This document shows, piece by piece, positions 1 to 8,355 of a DNA stretch of 45,345 bases (its first letter is position 1; each line of letters begins with the position of its first letter). A model generated the notes under the pieces. It had not been told where the DNA came from, searched no databases, and was given only the letters and a program-made list of their open reading frames with translations. The stretch is from Chromobacterium aquaticum (GTDB lineage Bacteria; Pseudomonadota; Gammaproteobacteria; Burkholderiales; Chromobacteriaceae). The stretch covers positions 1-45,345 of the forward strand of contig NZ_JAJOHW010000014.1 of the NCBI RefSeq assembly GCF_021129195.1. The letters run 5' to 3'. The position numbers and the translations under genes are program-made.

Positions 1-639
1 CTGCTGGACACCGCCGCGCCGGAGCCTCCACTGCCAGCCGCGCCCGCCGCCGGCCTGCCGTCGGAATTGCTGCTGCGCCGGCCGGACCTGCGCGCCGCGG
101 AACGACAGCTGGCCGCCGCCAGCGCCGACATCGGCGTGGCCACAGCCGAGCAGTATCCGCGCTTCAGCCTGCTGGCCAGCGGCGGCTGGGACAGCGTCCG
201 CCCCGGCGACTTCGCCTCCCAGGCCAGCCGCTACTGGAGTTTGGGCCCGCAACTAAGCCTGCCGCTGTTCGCCGGCGGCCGGCTGCAAGCCCAGGTCAGG
301 GCGCGCGAGGCCGGCTACGACGCCGCGCTGGCGCAATACCGCAAGGCGGTGCTGCAAGCGCTGGCCGATGTGGAAACCGCGCTGCTGCGCAACCAGGCCG
401 GCCGCATCCAGGACGCGCGGCTGGCCGAGGGAGAAGCCGCGCTGCAACGCCAGCTTGGCCACGCCCGCCAGCGCGTCGCCGTCGGCGAGGCCGCGCAAAG
501 CCACGTATTGGAAGCGCAGTTGCAGCTCGCTGTGCTGCGCGAACAGCGGCTGGCCGCGCGGCAAACGCTGTCCGCCGACCTGATCGCGCTATACAAGGCG
601 CTGGGCGGCGACACACCATCCGCCGAGCCACCACGCTGA
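1..639 (+). CDS. RND-type efflux outer-membrane factor (NodT/OprM family), 3' part
   Basis: The reading frame is open from the first base, so the gene begins upstream of the window and only about 212 C-terminal residues are visible. The stretch LLLRRPDLRAAERQL followed by ADIGVATAEQYPRFSL is the signature of NodT/OprM-type outer-membrane channel proteins, which form trimeric exit ducts for tripartite RND or ABC efflux pumps. A second alpha-helical hairpin rich in Ala, Gln and Arg follows, as expected for the periplasmic barrel. The pump and adaptor genes would lie to the left. The substrate cannot be told. The family call is firm; the exact pump is unknown. Confidence 0.9.
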   Translation: MLDTAAPEPPLPAAPAAGLPSELLLRRPDLRAAERQLAAASADIGVATAEQYPRFSLLASGGWDSVRPGDFASQASRYWSLGPQLSLPLFAGGRLQAQVRAREAGYDAALAQYRKAVLQALADVETALLRNQAGRIQDARLAEGEAALQRQLGHARQRVAVGEAAQSHVLEAQLQLAVLREQRLAARQTLSADLIALYKALGGDTPSAEPPR

Positions 640-657
640 ACCCACCCCCGCGCCGCG

Positions 658-674
658 TTTAAGCTGCGCTTAAG
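658..674 (+). promoter_or_regulatory. Direct repeat resembling an OmpR-family (PmrA-like) regulator box
   Basis: TTTAAG, five bases, then CTTAAG gives a hexamer repeat with an 11-base period, 53 bases before the ATG of the flavocytochrome gene. PmrA and related response regulators bind YTTAAK-N5-YTTAAK repeats. The match is seen directly; that a PmrA-like protein uses it is inference. Confidence 0.4.
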
Positions 675-726
675 TTTGCGGTGTTCCAATCACCTTAATC
701 CCCTATCACAAGAAAGGACTAAGGCG

Positions 727-2010
727 ATGAACCCTAGACTTCCCGTGCTCAGCCTGCTGCTGTTCGCCAGCGGCGCCTTGTACGCCGCCGCCAGCCTGTG
801 GCAAAACGGCCTGCCCGCCAACTACTGGCAATGGCGACACGAACTGGTGCTGCTCAGCGGCGTGCAATTGATGGCCGTGATGAGCGCCGCCATGCTGCTG
901 GCCACGCGCCCGCGCTGGCTGGAACCGCTGCTGGGCGGCCTGGACCGGCTCTACGCGCTGCACAAGCGCCTGGGCATCGCCGCCGGCCTGCTGCTGGCGG
1001 CTCACTGGCTGATCAAGCTGTCGCCCAAGCTGATGCTCGCTCTGGCCTGGGTCGCCCCGCGCATCAAGAGCGGCGGCGGCGGCAAAGACCCGCTGGTTTC
1101 ACTGGCCAAGGACGTGGGCGAATGGGCTGCCTGGGCGGTGCTGGCCATGGTGATCCTGGCGTTGCTGCGCGCCGTGCCCTATCGCTTCTGGCGCAAGCTG
1201 CACCAGCTGTTCGCCCCGCTCTACTTGGCAGGCGCCTTCCACGGCCTGATCCTGATGCCGGCCGAGATGTGGGCGCAGCCGGTGGGCTGGCTGCTGGCCG
1301 CGCTGATGCTGATCGGCTCCGGCTGCGCGCTCTACTCGCTGGCCGGCCGCATCGGCAAGCGACAACAATACGCCGGCCGGGTGCAGAGCATCGAAGCGCT
1401 GCCAGCCGGGCAGTTGGAAGTGATCTGCCAGATGAAGGCCTGGCCCGGGCACCACGCCGGACAATTCGCGCTGGTCAACTTCGCCGCCCATGAAGGCGCC
1501 CACCCCTTCACCATCGCCAGCGCCGACCATGGCGACGGCCAGCTGCGTTTCATCATCAAGGCGCTGGGCGATTACACCCGCCGCCTGCCGGCCGAACTCC
1601 AGATCGGCCAGGCCGTCATCGTGGAAGGCCCTTACGGCCGCTTCCAGCCGCGCGGCGGCGCGCGCCAGGCCTGGGTGGCCGGCGGCATCGGCGTCACCCC
1701 CTTCCTGGCCTGGCTGCAAAGCCAGGAATTGGCCGACAGCCAACTGGACGTGGATTTCTACTACTGCGTGCGCAGCCGCGGCGAGGCGGCGCGGCTGGAA
1801 GAAGTGCGGCAAGCCTGCCATCAGCACGGCGTGCGGCTGCATCTGATCGAGAGCGAGGCCGGCGCGCGGCTGGAAGCCGGCATGCTGCCGGAAGTGGACG
1901 AGGTCTGGTTCTGCGGCCCGCAAGGCTTGGGCGAGGCGCTGCGGCGCGGCCTGAAACAACGCGGCGCGCAGGCGCCGGTTTTCCATCACGAGGCCTTCGC
2001 GATGCGCTGA
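727..2010 (+). CDS. Ferric-reductase-like membrane flavocytochrome with FAD/NAD-binding domains
   Basis: About 427 residues. The N-terminal half has several membrane helices with histidine pairs (HKRLG, AAHW, KLHQLFA, GAFHGL) placed to hold haem across the membrane, as in the ferric reductase/NOX family. The C-terminal half has a flavin motif (HPFTIAS) and an NAD(P)-binding motif (AGGIGVTPFLAW), ending with the typical FCGP segment. It probably moves electrons from cytosolic NAD(P)H through FAD and haem to a periplasmic acceptor such as ferric iron or another oxidant. The ATG at 727 is chosen over an upstream in-frame TTG at 676, because it follows a purine-rich stretch and starts directly with the first membrane helix. 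An OmpR-family-like box lies upstream. Confidence 0.8.
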   Translation: MNPRLPVLSLLLFASGALYAAASLWQNGLPANYWQWRHELVLLSGVQLMAVMSAAMLLATRPRWLEPLLGGLDRLYALHKRLGIAAGLLLAAHWLIKLSPKLMLALAWVAPRIKSGGGGKDPLVSLAKDVGEWAAWAVLAMVILALLRAVPYRFWRKLHQLFAPLYLAGAFHGLILMPAEMWAQPVGWLLAALMLIGSGCALYSLAGRIGKRQQYAGRVQSIEALPAGQLEVICQMKAWPGHHAGQFALVNFAAHEGAHPFTIASADHGDGQLRFIIKALGDYTRRLPAELQIGQAVIVEGPYGRFQPRGGARQAWVAGGIGVTPFLAWLQSQELADSQLDVDFYYCVRSRGEAARLEEVRQACHQHGVRLHLIESEAGARLEAGMLPEVDEVWFCGPQGLGEALRRGLKQRGAQAPVFHHEAFAMR

Positions 2011-2016
2011 CGCAAA

Positions 2017-2046
2017 ACGGGCGCTCCAACCTGCCGGAACGCCCGT
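2017..2046 (+). terminator. Hairpin after the flavocytochrome gene
   Basis: ACGGGCG pairs with CGCCCGT seven bases after the stop codon. There is no clear T-run, so it may be a weak terminator or only an RNA-stabilising hairpin. Confidence 0.35.
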
Positions 2047-2094
2047 CATGCACTCAAGCAAGCCGCTGCAAGGCGGCTGGCGCATCGCTAATCT

Positions 2095-2252
2095 AGAATC
2101 TGTTCAAAGTCTTGCGAGCTAGAGCGAGACAAGGCGGAAACGACCGAAGAAGCGGAATGTACATACGGTACATGAGCATGCTGAGGTCTTTTCCAACGCC
2201 CTTTTCTATCCATCCCGCCGCAGCGCAGCGCAGCAGATCGTAAACAGGTTCT
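2095..2252 (-). repeat. Interspersed MITE-like repeat, copy A
   Basis: The reverse complement begins AGAACCTGTT, and the left end on the plus strand is AGAATCTGTT, so the element is bounded by short imperfect inverted ends. It shares an AATGCTCATGTACC-type core and a GCCTTGTCTCGCTCT-type tail with the element at 9125-9265, in opposite orientation. No coding capacity. Together the copies suggest a non-autonomous mobile repeat. Confidence 0.65.
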
Positions 2253-2370
2253 TAGAGTCGCTAACAAAACCGCGCAGCGTACCTGAGCCAAGGCGCGCCG
2301 ACGCAGGCAGTACAAGTCGTACGACAAGGAGGCGCAACGCAGGATCAGGGGGTTTTGTTAGCGGGTCTTA
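2251..2370. repeat. Second MITE-like repeat with matched inverted ends
   Basis: The left end GTCGCTAACAAAACC (2257-2271) is mirrored at the right end by GGTTTTGTTAGCGGGTC (2351-2367). The interior carries AAGGCGCGCCGACGCAGGCAG and a GTAC pair flanking a short arm. The right end runs into the stop codon of the DUF411 gene. A diverged relative of the interior is visible near 22220-22270. Confidence 0.6.
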
Positions 2371-2802
2371 ACGCGTGGCGTAGACGCTGCGCCTCCCCTG
2401 CCCATCAAAACTCAACACCTGATAGGGCTGCTTGCTCGGCCCCTCCATTCCCGGGCTGCCCATCGGCATGCCCGGCACCGCCAGGCCGACGATCTTGGGC
2501 TTGTCCTTCAGCACCTTCTTCACCAGATCCGCCGGCACATGGCCTTCAAACACATAGCCGCCGATCTCGGCGGTATGGCAGGAACGCAGATCCGCCGGCA
2601 CTTTCAGTTTGGCCTTGACGGCGGACATATCCGCCTCGTTGCGGCTTTGCAGCGCCACGCCGTTCTTCTGCATATGCTCGGCCCAGGCGGTGCAGCAGCC
2701 GCAATACGGGTCTTTATGCATCAGCCCATCGGCGGCGGCGGCAAGCGGGGAGATCAGGGAAATGGCCAGCGCGGCGGCGGCCCAGTGCAGACGTTTGTTC
2801 AT
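2368..2802 (-). CDS. DUF411 exported metal-binding protein
   Basis: 144 residues with a signal peptide (residues 1-23, ending AAAADG) and the DUF411 hallmark DPYCGCCTAWAEHM near residues 31-44, where the close cysteines are expected to bind metal. The segment SCHTAEIGGYVFEGHVPA is the second conserved block of the family. DUF411 proteins occur with copper-resistance genes, so a periplasmic copper-handling role is likely but not shown here. It lies 75 bases downstream of a small Cys-rich exported protein on the same strand, probably in one operon; a CCGCGCC/GGCGCGG hairpin (2838-2855) sits between them. Its last codons overlap the end of a MITE-like repeat, so the C-terminus may have been reshaped by it. 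Confidence 0.85.
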   Translation of the reverse strand: MNKRLHWAAAALAISLISPLAAAADGLMHKDPYCGCCTAWAEHMQKNGVALQSRNEADMSAVKAKLKVPADLRSCHTAEIGGYVFEGHVPADLVKKVLKDKPKIVGLAVPGMPMGSPGMEGPSKQPYQVLSFDGQGRRSVYATR

Positions 2803-2877
2803 GAAACACCTTCCAATGCATCGAATGATATGAACCGCCGCGCCTCAAGGCGCGGGCAGTGGACAAGACAGGATCAC

Positions 2878-3189
2878 TCAAAGCATTTGCGGCGGGCGCT
2901 CCGGCGGGGCGGGGATGAAACCGGACCATACCGCCTCGGCCTTGGCCTGCAGCACCGAGCGGATCGCCTGCAAGGGCAGACTGGGCACCGCCGGCCACGG
3001 CGCAGCCGGCAACTGGCAGCAAGCCGCGGCCTGGGCGGCGCTGGCCGGCAGGGTATGGCAAGCCGCGCCATCATCCGCCATCCACACGCAAGGCGCGCTG
3101 GCAGCCACGCGTCCGCCCATGCTCCAGCCGGCCTGCGGCAAGAGCAGCAGACACGTTAGCAACAGCAGCAAGGGCAGGCGGAGAGACAT
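2878..3189 (-). CDS. Small Cys-rich exported protein, possibly DUF2946-like
   Basis: 103 residues with a strongly hydrophobic signal peptide (MSLRLPLLLLLTCLLLL). The mature part has four spread cysteines (including CVWMADD, ACH and ACCQLP) and a proline-rich tail (IPAPPERPP). The tail and the pairing with a DUF411 gene recall the DUF2946 family of copper-associated small proteins, but I cannot confirm this. It precedes the DUF411 gene in the same direction. No strong ribosome-binding site is visible before the ATG. Confidence 0.55.
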   Translation of the reverse strand: MSLRLPLLLLLTCLLLLPQAGWSMGGRVAASAPCVWMADDGAACHTLPASAAQAAACCQLPAAPWPAVPSLPLQAIRSVLQAKAEAVWSGFIPAPPERPPQML

Positions 3190-3345
3190 TGATTCAGAGA
3201 CACGCGTGAGCCGGAACAGGCGTGGGACTGGCAGCTAACACCTTGGTTCCCAAATGCTTGCGGTATTTCTTGCGTCCCGCACAAAGTTTGAGCCACATCA
3301 TGTTTCTGCCGGATCGCGGCCCTCACCCCCAAAAACGCCACAATC

Positions 3346-3364
3346 AATAACGATTCGCATTTGC
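3346..3364 (+). promoter_or_regulatory. Probable Fur box before the TonB receptor
   Basis: The 19 bases starting AATAACGATTCGCATTTG match the classical 19-base Fur consensus at 12 positions by my count. It lies about 150 bases before the receptor ATG at 3513. The surrounding 3190-3512 stretch holds no other gene. Confidence 0.5.
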
Positions 3365-3512
3365 GTTCTCATTAATTCGGTGGGATACTTGTGGTCCCAT
3401 TTGACATTCCTTGCGCAAACAAAAAGCCAACGGCATGCACGGAGCGCCGACCCAGCCGGAACGCGGATCAAATGGGCCTCGTTCATGTGATGATTTTCTG
3501 GTATCCACGACA

Positions 3513-5636
3513 ATGAAAACCTTTGACTCCGCCGCCCGTCACGGTGTGCGCCTCGCCCTGCTCTCCGCCGCTGTCTCCGCGCTCTACCTGCCCGCCGCCC
3601 ACGCGGCGGAAGCCGAAGCCACCTTGCCCTCGGTAGTGGTGACCGCCACCGGCTATGAGCAAAAAATCAAGCAGGCTCCGGCCAGCATCTCGGTGATTAC
3701 CCGTGAAGATCTGGCGAAGAAGCCGTTCACCAGCCTGACCGATGCCCTGACCGATCTGGAAGGCATCAACATTAATGGCGCAGCGCCTAGCGACAAGGAC
3801 ATCGCCATCCGCGGCATGCCCGGCGAATACTCGCTGATCCTGGTGGACGGTCGCCGCCAAGGCACCCGCGAAGTGCGCAGCCGCGGCACCGGCGGCTTCC
3901 AGCAATACCAGATCCCGCCGATGGAAGCGATTGAGCGCATCGAAGTGGTGCGCGGCCCGATGTCCTCGCTATACGGTTCCGACGCCATGGGCGGCGTGAT
4001 CAACATCATCACCCGCAAAGCGCCCAAGGAATGGCATGGCTCGATGACGCTGGGCGGCACCATCACCGAGCATTCGAACGAAGGCAATACCGGCCAGAGC
4101 AGCTTCTGGCTGGGCGGCCCGCTGATGAAGGACCTGCTGTCGTTGCAAGTTTATGGCTCGCTGAACAACCAGGCTGAAGACAATATTTACTACAACAATA
4201 GCGGCGACGGCGGCAAAGATGCTAGCCACGTGGCCGACATCAACACCAAGCTGAGCTTCACCCCGAATCAGGACCACGAGATCACCTTCGAGGCCGGTCA
4301 TAACGAGCTACGTAAGACAGTTACCCCAAGCAAGTCTTTGAGCTGGGACGACAAAAAGAATGACCAATACGATACTCGTGATCACTGGAGTCTGAGCCAC
4401 AACGGCAAGTACAGCAATATCCGCTCCAATGTCGCGCTGTATCAGGAAATTGCTAAATCGAGCACTGATATCAACGGTGTCAACACAGGCAAAGGCCTGA
4501 AACTGACCAATACCACGCTGGATGGCCAACTGACCTTCCTGCTAGATCGCCACACCGTAAAAATTGGCACCCAACTTGGCCGACAAGTTGGCTCCGATAT
4601 GCAGGCACAGGAAGCATTTGATCCAAGCAGATTCAAATACTCTGGTGCCCCCAACCCAGACAAAGTTACCGTCAATACGTGGTCGTTGTTTGCCGAGGAC
4701 AGTTTCGAAGCCACCGACAACCTGACCATTACCGCTGGCGGCCGCGTCGATCATCACAGCGTGTTCGGCACCCACTTCACCCCGCGTGTTTATCTGGTTG
4801 AACACCTGAGCCCGCAATGGACACTGAAGGGCGGCGTCGGCAAGGGCTTCAAGGCGCCGACCATCCGCCAGAGCACCGACGGCTATTGCATGCGCTCCGG
4901 CAGCCGCGTGGAAACAGCCTTGCTGTGCGGCAACTCCAAGCTGAAACCGGAGGAAAGCACCTCTTACGAAATCGGCCTGCACTTCGACAATGAGCAAGGT
5001 CTGAGTGCCAACGCCACCCTGTTCAACAACGATTTCAAGAACAAGGTAGTTAGTTTCGGTACCGATCAATTCACGAATGAACTCATTGTCAGAGGCAAGC
5101 CGGCGCGTGTCTACATTTACGACAATGTGGATTCGGTCAATATCCGCGGCCTGGAACTGTCCAGCAGCTGGACCTTCATGCCGAAGTGGACGCTGTCCGG
5201 CAACTACACCTACACCAAGTCCAAGCGCGATGGAGGTAAGGAAACCTCCCTGAACGGGCAGTCTCTGAATGGCCTGCCGCTGGACAAGACCCCGGAGCAC
5301 GCCGGCAATGTGAAGCTGGCCTGGGCGCCGATGGAGAAACTGGACCTGTACACTCGCCTGAACTTCGAAGGCAAGCAGTACTACACCGGCTTCCGCAATG
5401 GTGCTTACGGTATTCGTACCCGCGGTGGTTCCAGCACCTGGGATTTTGGCGGCAGCTACAAGCTGAGCAAGAAGTTTGACGTCAACTTTGCCGTTTTCAA
5501 TCTGGCCGACCGCAAGGTAGCGATTGATGACCGCATGGGCAATGCAGAACTGGATCGCAGCAAAGCGCCGCTTAATGGCAACTGGATGGTCGACGAGGGC
5601 CGCCGCTATTGGCTGACCTTGACCGGCAAGTTCTAA
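3513..5636 (+). CDS. TonB-dependent catecholate-siderophore-type receptor (FepA/IrgA/VctA-like)
   Basis: About 707 residues from the ATG at 3513, which begins a signal peptide ending at AHAAEAEA; an upstream in-frame TTG (3411) would put 34 odd residues before it, so I rejected it. The plug domain includes ASISVITREDL, RGMPGEYSLILVDGRRQ and IERIEVVRGPMSSLYGSDAM, the wording of the FepA/IrgA/VctA group of catecholate receptors. A 22-strand-type barrel follows and ends in YWLTLTGKF with a terminal Phe, as outer-membrane proteins do. It heads a cluster with DUF2218 and a FecBCD-type ABC transporter and has a Fur-like box upstream. It likely brings ferric catecholate siderophores into the periplasm; the exact ligand is not visible. 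Confidence 0.9.
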   Translation: MKTFDSAARHGVRLALLSAAVSALYLPAAHAAEAEATLPSVVVTATGYEQKIKQAPASISVITREDLAKKPFTSLTDALTDLEGININGAAPSDKDIAIRGMPGEYSLILVDGRRQGTREVRSRGTGGFQQYQIPPMEAIERIEVVRGPMSSLYGSDAMGGVINIITRKAPKEWHGSMTLGGTITEHSNEGNTGQSSFWLGGPLMKDLLSLQVYGSLNNQAEDNIYYNNSGDGGKDASHVADINTKLSFTPNQDHEITFEAGHNELRKTVTPSKSLSWDDKKNDQYDTRDHWSLSHNGKYSNIRSNVALYQEIAKSSTDINGVNTGKGLKLTNTTLDGQLTFLLDRHTVKIGTQLGRQVGSDMQAQEAFDPSRFKYSGAPNPDKVTVNTWSLFAEDSFEATDNLTITAGGRVDHHSVFGTHFTPRVYLVEHLSPQWTLKGGVGKGFKAPTIRQSTDGYCMRSGSRVETALLCGNSKLKPEESTSYEIGLHFDNEQGLSANATLFNNDFKNKVVSFGTDQFTNELIVRGKPARVYIYDNVDSVNIRGLELSSSWTFMPKWTLSGNYTYTKSKRDGGKETSLNGQSLNGLPLDKTPEHAGNVKLAWAPMEKLDLYTRLNFEGKQYYTGFRNGAYGIRTRGGSSTWDFGGSYKLSKKFDVNFAVFNLADRKVAIDDRMGNAELDRSKAPLNGNWMVDEGRRYWLTLTGKF

Positions 5637-5648
5637 GCCGCACCCTGA

Positions 5649-5730
5649 CGGCCCGTCCCCGGACGGGCCGGAAACACCGCACGGCAGTTGCCGAATCCGC
5701 CGGATTCGCCAACTGCCTGTTCCCGTTTTT
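5649..5730 (+). terminator. Two hairpins after the TonB receptor, the second with a T-run
   Basis: A CGGCCCGTCC/GGACGGGCCG hairpin (5649-5670) is followed by a longer one at 5683-5717 (GGCAGTTG pairing with CAACTGCC and CGAATCC with GGATTCG) and a T-run at 5726-5730. This would stop or attenuate transcription between the receptor and the DUF2218 gene. Confidence 0.6.
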
Positions 5731-5745
5731 ACGATTGGAGAATTG

Positions 5746-6036
5746 ATGATGTTGAGCAGCCGCGCCCAATTGACCACGCCCAATGCCGACAAGGTGCTGT
5801 ACAAGCTGTGCAAGCACTACGCGCTGAAAGTGCCCGTCGAGTTCGACAGCCACCAGGCCCATGTGCACTTTCCGATCGGCGAATGCCGCATCCAGCGTCA
5901 GGACGACACCCTGGACATGATCTGTGCCGCCGACGCCGCCGACAAGCTGGCCAAGATCGAATTCATCATGGACGAGCATCTGGGCCTGATGGCCAAGACG
6001 CCGGACTTGAAACTGGATTGGGCCAAGACCGAGTAA
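5746..6036 (+). CDS. DUF2218 family protein
   Basis: About 96 residues. The pattern of a short N-terminus, LCKHYALKVPVEFD, a GECRI strand and a C-terminal helix ending LDW matches DUF2218, small cytosolic proteins often encoded beside iron-siderophore uptake genes. Three possible starts lie together: TTG 5743, ATG 5746 and ATG 5749. GGAG at 5737-5740 favours one of the two ATGs. It stands between the receptor and the ABC transporter, separated from the receptor by a terminator. Function is unknown; a role in intracellular siderophore or iron handling is inferred from context. Confidence 0.8.
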   Translation: MMLSSRAQLTTPNADKVLYKLCKHYALKVPVEFDSHQAHVHFPIGECRIQRQDDTLDMICAADAADKLAKIEFIMDEHLGLMAKTPDLKLDWAKTE

Positions 6037-6184
6037 GAACCCCAACCCAGCCGCGTTTTCCGAGCGCGCCGGGCCTGCCCGGCGGCTCCCGTTTCTGTAT
6101 GATGACCCGCTCCACTGCCAAAGCCTGTCGCCCCGCCCCTACGGCGGGCTTTGACAGCGGAGCCGTATCGCTCAAGGAATCACA

Positions 6185-7294
6185 ATGAAAACACTGTTCT
6201 CCCGTCTGCTGCTGGCCGGCGCGCTGGCCGCGGCCACGCTGGCGGCCCAAGCCGCCACCGTCACCGACATCGCCGGCCGTAAAGTGGAAGTGCCGGCCAA
6301 GGTCAACCGCATCCTTCTGGGCGAAGGCCGGCTGTTCTACGCGCTGGCCCTGCTGGAAGGCAAGCAGCCCATCGCCCGCATCGCCGGCTGGCAGGGCGAC
6401 TTCCGCCAGCTGGACCCGCAAACCTACGCCCAGTACAAGCAGCGCTTCCCCGCCATCGACCAGATTCCGCTGATCGGCAAGACCAGCGAGAACTCGGTCA
6501 GCGCCGAAAAAGTCTTGACGCTGCGCCCCGACATCGCCGTGTTCAGCATCTCCGGCCACGGCCCGGGCCTGAACAACCCCATCGTGCAGCAATTGCAAGC
6601 AGCCAAGGTGCCGGTGGTGTTCGTCGATTTCCGCAACGCGCCGCTGGAACACACCGTGCCCAGCCTGCGCATCATGGGCAAGGCGCTGCAGCGCGAGGCC
6701 GAGGCCGAGCGCTTCATCCGCTTCTACCAGGGCAAGATGGACGCCATCCGCAAAGTCGTCGCCGCCATCCCGGCGCAGCAAAAGCCCAAGGCCTTCCTGG
6801 ACCTGCGCGCCGGCGCCTTCAGCAATGTCACCAGCGCCGGCCGCGGCAGCCTGGGCGAGCTGGTGGATGCCGCCGGCGGCGTCAATATCGCCGACAAGCT
6901 GATTCCCGGCGCGGTGGGCGAAGTGAATATGGAGCATGTGCTGGCCAGCAATCCGGATCTTTACATCGGCACCGGCACCGCCGACGCCGCCGACAAGACC
7001 GGCATCCAGTTCGGCGCCAACATCAGCGCGGCGCAAGCGCAGGCCTCGCTCAAGCGCACCGCCGCGCGCAGCCCGGTGGGCGCCTTGCGCGCGGTGCGCG
7101 AAGGCCGTACCTTCGGCGCCTGGCACCACTTCTACAACACGCCTTACCACATCGTGCTGCTGGAAGCCTTCGCCAAGGAGCTGCAGCCGGCGCGCTTCGC
7201 CAAGCTGGACCCGGACGCCAGCTGGAAACAGCTGCACCGCGACTTCCTGGCCATAGAGCCGCAAGGCACTTACTGGGTCAAGGGCGTTAAATGA
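6185..7294 (+). CDS. Iron-siderophore ABC transporter, periplasmic binding protein (FecB/BtuF fold)
   Basis: 369 residues with a signal peptide ending AAQAATV. The N-terminal VTDIAGRKVEVPAKVNRIL and the later LRPDIAVFS and DLYIGTG are typical of the class III periplasmic binding proteins that carry ferric siderophores, haem or cobalamin. An AAGGAA ribosome-binding site lies just before the ATG. The stop overlaps the ATG of the permease (ATGA), showing one transcription unit. A GC-rich hairpin with AAAGCC/GGCTTT arms (about 6118-6155) lies in the leader. Given the catecholate-type receptor upstream, ferric siderophore is the most likely cargo. Confidence 0.88.
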   Translation: MKTLFSRLLLAGALAAATLAAQAATVTDIAGRKVEVPAKVNRILLGEGRLFYALALLEGKQPIARIAGWQGDFRQLDPQTYAQYKQRFPAIDQIPLIGKTSENSVSAEKVLTLRPDIAVFSISGHGPGLNNPIVQQLQAAKVPVVFVDFRNAPLEHTVPSLRIMGKALQREAEAERFIRFYQGKMDAIRKVVAAIPAQQKPKAFLDLRAGAFSNVTSAGRGSLGELVDAAGGVNIADKLIPGAVGEVNMEHVLASNPDLYIGTGTADAADKTGIQFGANISAAQAQASLKRTAARSPVGALRAVREGRTFGAWHHFYNTPYHIVLLEAFAKELQPARFAKLDPDASWKQLHRDFLAIEPQGTYWVKGVK

Positions 7295-8355
7295 GCAGCG
7301 AAACCATGACGCTTTCCGCCGCCATGGTGGCGGCGGACTACCGCCGCACCTTGCTGCGCCGGCTGCTGCTGGTGGCCGTGCTGCTGAGCCTGCTCGCCGT
7401 CTCGCTGACGCTGGACGTCACCACCGGCGCCAGCGGCATGCCGCTGGCCGAGTTCTGGCAGACGCTGTGGCACCCGGCCGCAGCCGATCCGGCCACCGAG
7501 GTGATCGTCTGGCAGATCCGACTGCCCTATGCGCTGATCGCCATCGCCGCCGGTCTGGCGCTGGGCCTGGCCGGCGCCGAAATGCAGACCGTGCTGCACA
7601 ACCCGCTGGCGGACCCGTTCACCCTGGGCCTGCAGCCGGCGGCCGCCTTCGGCGCGGCGCTGGCCATCCTGCTGGACGTCAGCCTCCCCGGCATCCCCGG
7701 CCCGTGGATGCTGCCGGTCAACGCCTTCGTGTTCGCGCTCGGCTCCGCGCTGCTGCTGGACGTGGTGGCGCGCTGGAGCAATATGCCCACCAGCGGCGTG
7801 GTGCTGTTCGGCATCGCGCTGTTCTTCAGCTTCAACGCCCTGGTGTCCCTGCTGCAATTCGTTTCCACCGCGGACTCGCTGCAAGACCTGGTGTTCTGGC
7901 TGATGGGCAGCCTGTCGCGCGCGGACTGGCCCAAGATCGCCCTGCTGTTCGGCGCCTTCGCGCTGATCCTGCCCTGGTCGCTGAGCCAGTCCTGGCGGCT
8001 GACCGCGCTGCGGCTGGGAGAAGACCGCGCCGCCAGCTTCGGCATCAATGTGCGTCGGCTGCGGCTCAGCTCGCTGCTGCGCGCCAGCCTGCTCACCGCG
8101 CTGGCGGTGGCCTTCGTCGGCACCATAGGCTTCATCGGCCTGATCGCGCCGCATATCGCGCGCCGGCTGGTGGGCGAGGATCACCGCTTCTACCTGCCGG
8201 TGAGCGCGCTGACCGGTGCCGCCATCCTGTCCATGGCCTCGGTGGTGACCAAGAACCTGGTGCCCGGCGTCATCGTGCCGGTGGGCATCGTCACCTCGCT
8301 GGTGGGCATCCCCTTCTTCATCGCCATCGTGCTGCGCAACGGAGGCCGCCAATGA
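7291..8355 (+). CDS. FecCD-family ABC transporter permease
   Basis: 354 residues with about nine to ten hydrophobic segments. It carries IRLPYALIAIAAGLALGLAGAEMQ near the N-terminus, the family signature for metal-chelate permeases (R-L-P-R/Y-x-L), and GTIGFIGLIAPHIARRLVGEDHR near the C-terminus, the loop that docks on the ATPase. The ATG overlaps the stop of the binding-protein gene, and its own stop overlaps the ATPase start. It forms the homodimeric membrane channel of the importer. Confidence 0.92.
   Translation: MSSETMTLSAAMVAADYRRTLLRRLLLVAVLLSLLAVSLTLDVTTGASGMPLAEFWQTLWHPAAADPATEVIVWQIRLPYALIAIAAGLALGLAGAEMQTVLHNPLADPFTLGLQPAAAFGAALAILLDVSLPGIPGPWMLPVNAFVFALGSALLLDVVARWSNMPTSGVVLFGIALFFSFNALVSLLQFVSTADSLQDLVFWLMGSLSRADWPKIALLFGAFALILPWSLSQSWRLTALRLGEDRAASFGINVRRLRLSSLLRASLLTALAVAFVGTIGFIGLIAPHIARRLVGEDHRFYLPVSALTGAAILSMASVVTKNLVPGVIVPVGIVTSLVGIPFFIAIVLRNGGRQ

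Noticed and set aside
3411-3512. Longer N-terminus of the first TonB receptor from the TTG at 3411
   Set aside because: It would place 34 unrelated residues before a normal signal peptide that begins at the ATG 3513.
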